Shown here: one piece after another, positions 5,698-5,845 of the stretch
Layout: each line of letters opens with the position of its first letter
Position numbering within the stretch: position 1 is the first letter of the stretch
DNA from: Fibrobacterota bacterium
GTDB lineage: Bacteria > Fibrobacterota > Chitinivibrionia > Chitinivibrionales > JANQEN01
DNA: 5,845 nt
Assembly (NCBI GenBank): GCA_030619215.1
Contig: JAUXBV010000248.1
Location: forward strand, 1-5,845
Direction of reading: 5' to 3'
Notes under the pieces: model-generated
The model's database searches: none
Told to the model about the DNA's origin: nothing
What the model saw: the letters and a program-made list of their open reading frames with translations, nothing else
Position numbers and translations under genes: made by a program

Positions 5698-5845
5698 AAG
5701 TGATAAATATATTCACCTGTTCCATAATTTCTTTTTAGGCATGCCGCTGTCTTTTTATTCATCGGTTATCCAGATGGCTAAGCATACTCGCAAGTGGATA
5801 ACATGGTGTAAAAGCAGAAAGGCTATTACCATATCCTTCCGCTTA

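Larger units (their letters stand above)
5375..5845. other. Non-coding region upstream of the fab operon, rich in inverted repeats
   Basis: These 471 nt hold no protein-coding gene I can support on either strand. Contents from the operon outward are: the fabD ribosome site; AT-rich sequence with the palindrome ATTTATAAAT at 5398-5407; a candidate promoter and 15-nt palindrome at 5451-5489; a large stem-loop at 5542-5618; a 10-bp AT-rich inverted repeat at 5664-5697; and an 8-bp inverted repeat at 5765-5772/5795-5802. The outermost 105 nt can be read as an open plus-strand frame from ATG 5741 to the window edge, and minus-strand frames also enter from the edge, but none resembles a known protein. 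Confidence 0.7.

Noticed and set aside
5673..5811. Nine-base inverted repeat TTACACCAT / ATGGTGTAA at 5673-5681 and 5803-5811, considered as ends of a small mobile element
   Set aside because: A 9-base match 121 nt apart is near chance expectation in a region this size, and I see no flanking target duplication.
5756..5844. Minus-strand frame entering from the right edge and ending in TAA, possible tail of an upstream gene
   Set aside because: About 29 codons, hydrophobic but unlike PlsX, FabH or L32; overlapping frames on the other strand are equally open.
5741..5845. Possible 5' part of a plus-strand gene (ATG at 5741, open for 35 codons to the window edge)
   Set aside because: No spaced Shine-Dalgarno sequence (AGG lies only one base from the ATG), no recognisable family, and the length is within chance; the sequence beyond the window would decide.

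Overview
The window is a single minus-strand operon of housekeeping genes from a moderately AT-rich bacterium. In transcription order (right to left) it reads fabD, fabG, acpP, fabF, rnc, and then an acyl-CoA dehydrogenase gene. All six genes are intact. The key catalytic residues are present in all but RNase III, where one conserved metal-site Asp is Asn. Gene order and protein style suggest a Gram-negative-type anaerobe or facultative lineage (for example Desulfobacterota, Nitrospirota or anammox-type Planctomycetota). That placement is an impression; nothing in the sequence fixes the taxon.

Layout: 1-69 is the 3' end of the operon and holds a GC-rich 22-nt palindrome, either a terminator or a dispersed repeat. 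70-1224 is the acyl-CoA dehydrogenase. 1228-2019 is rnc. 2003-3250 is fabF, overlapping rnc by 17 nt. 3251-3388 is an acpP-fabF spacer with a clear hairpin plus T-run. 3389-3622 is acpP, with a GTG start set by a strong Shine-Dalgarno sequence. 3682-4437 is fabG and 4457-5374 is fabD. 5375-5845 has no convincing gene but is unusually rich in inverted repeats. These include a perfect 15-nt palindrome over the probable fabD promoter and a large imperfect stem of about 20 base pairs at 5542-5618.

How the genes work together: FabD loads malonyl groups onto the acyl carrier protein AcpP, FabF condenses them with the growing chain, and FabG reduces the 3-ketoacyl product. This is three core parts of type II fatty acid synthesis plus the carrier. 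FabH, the dehydratase and the enoyl reductase are not in the window. RNase III is a common neighbour of acpP (as in the Bacillus plsX-fabD-fabG-acpA-rnc-smc cluster). The acyl-CoA dehydrogenase, tightly coupled behind rnc, is the unexpected member, because it belongs to a family normally associated with fatty acid breakdown or specialised acyl modification.

I see no mobile element, CRISPR array, tRNA, rRNA or obviously new protein system. The points most worth following up are regulatory (leader structure, promoter palindrome, hairpin after acpP) and biochemical (dehydrogenase in a synthesis operon, Asp in the FabG cofactor pocket, Asn in the RNase III active site).
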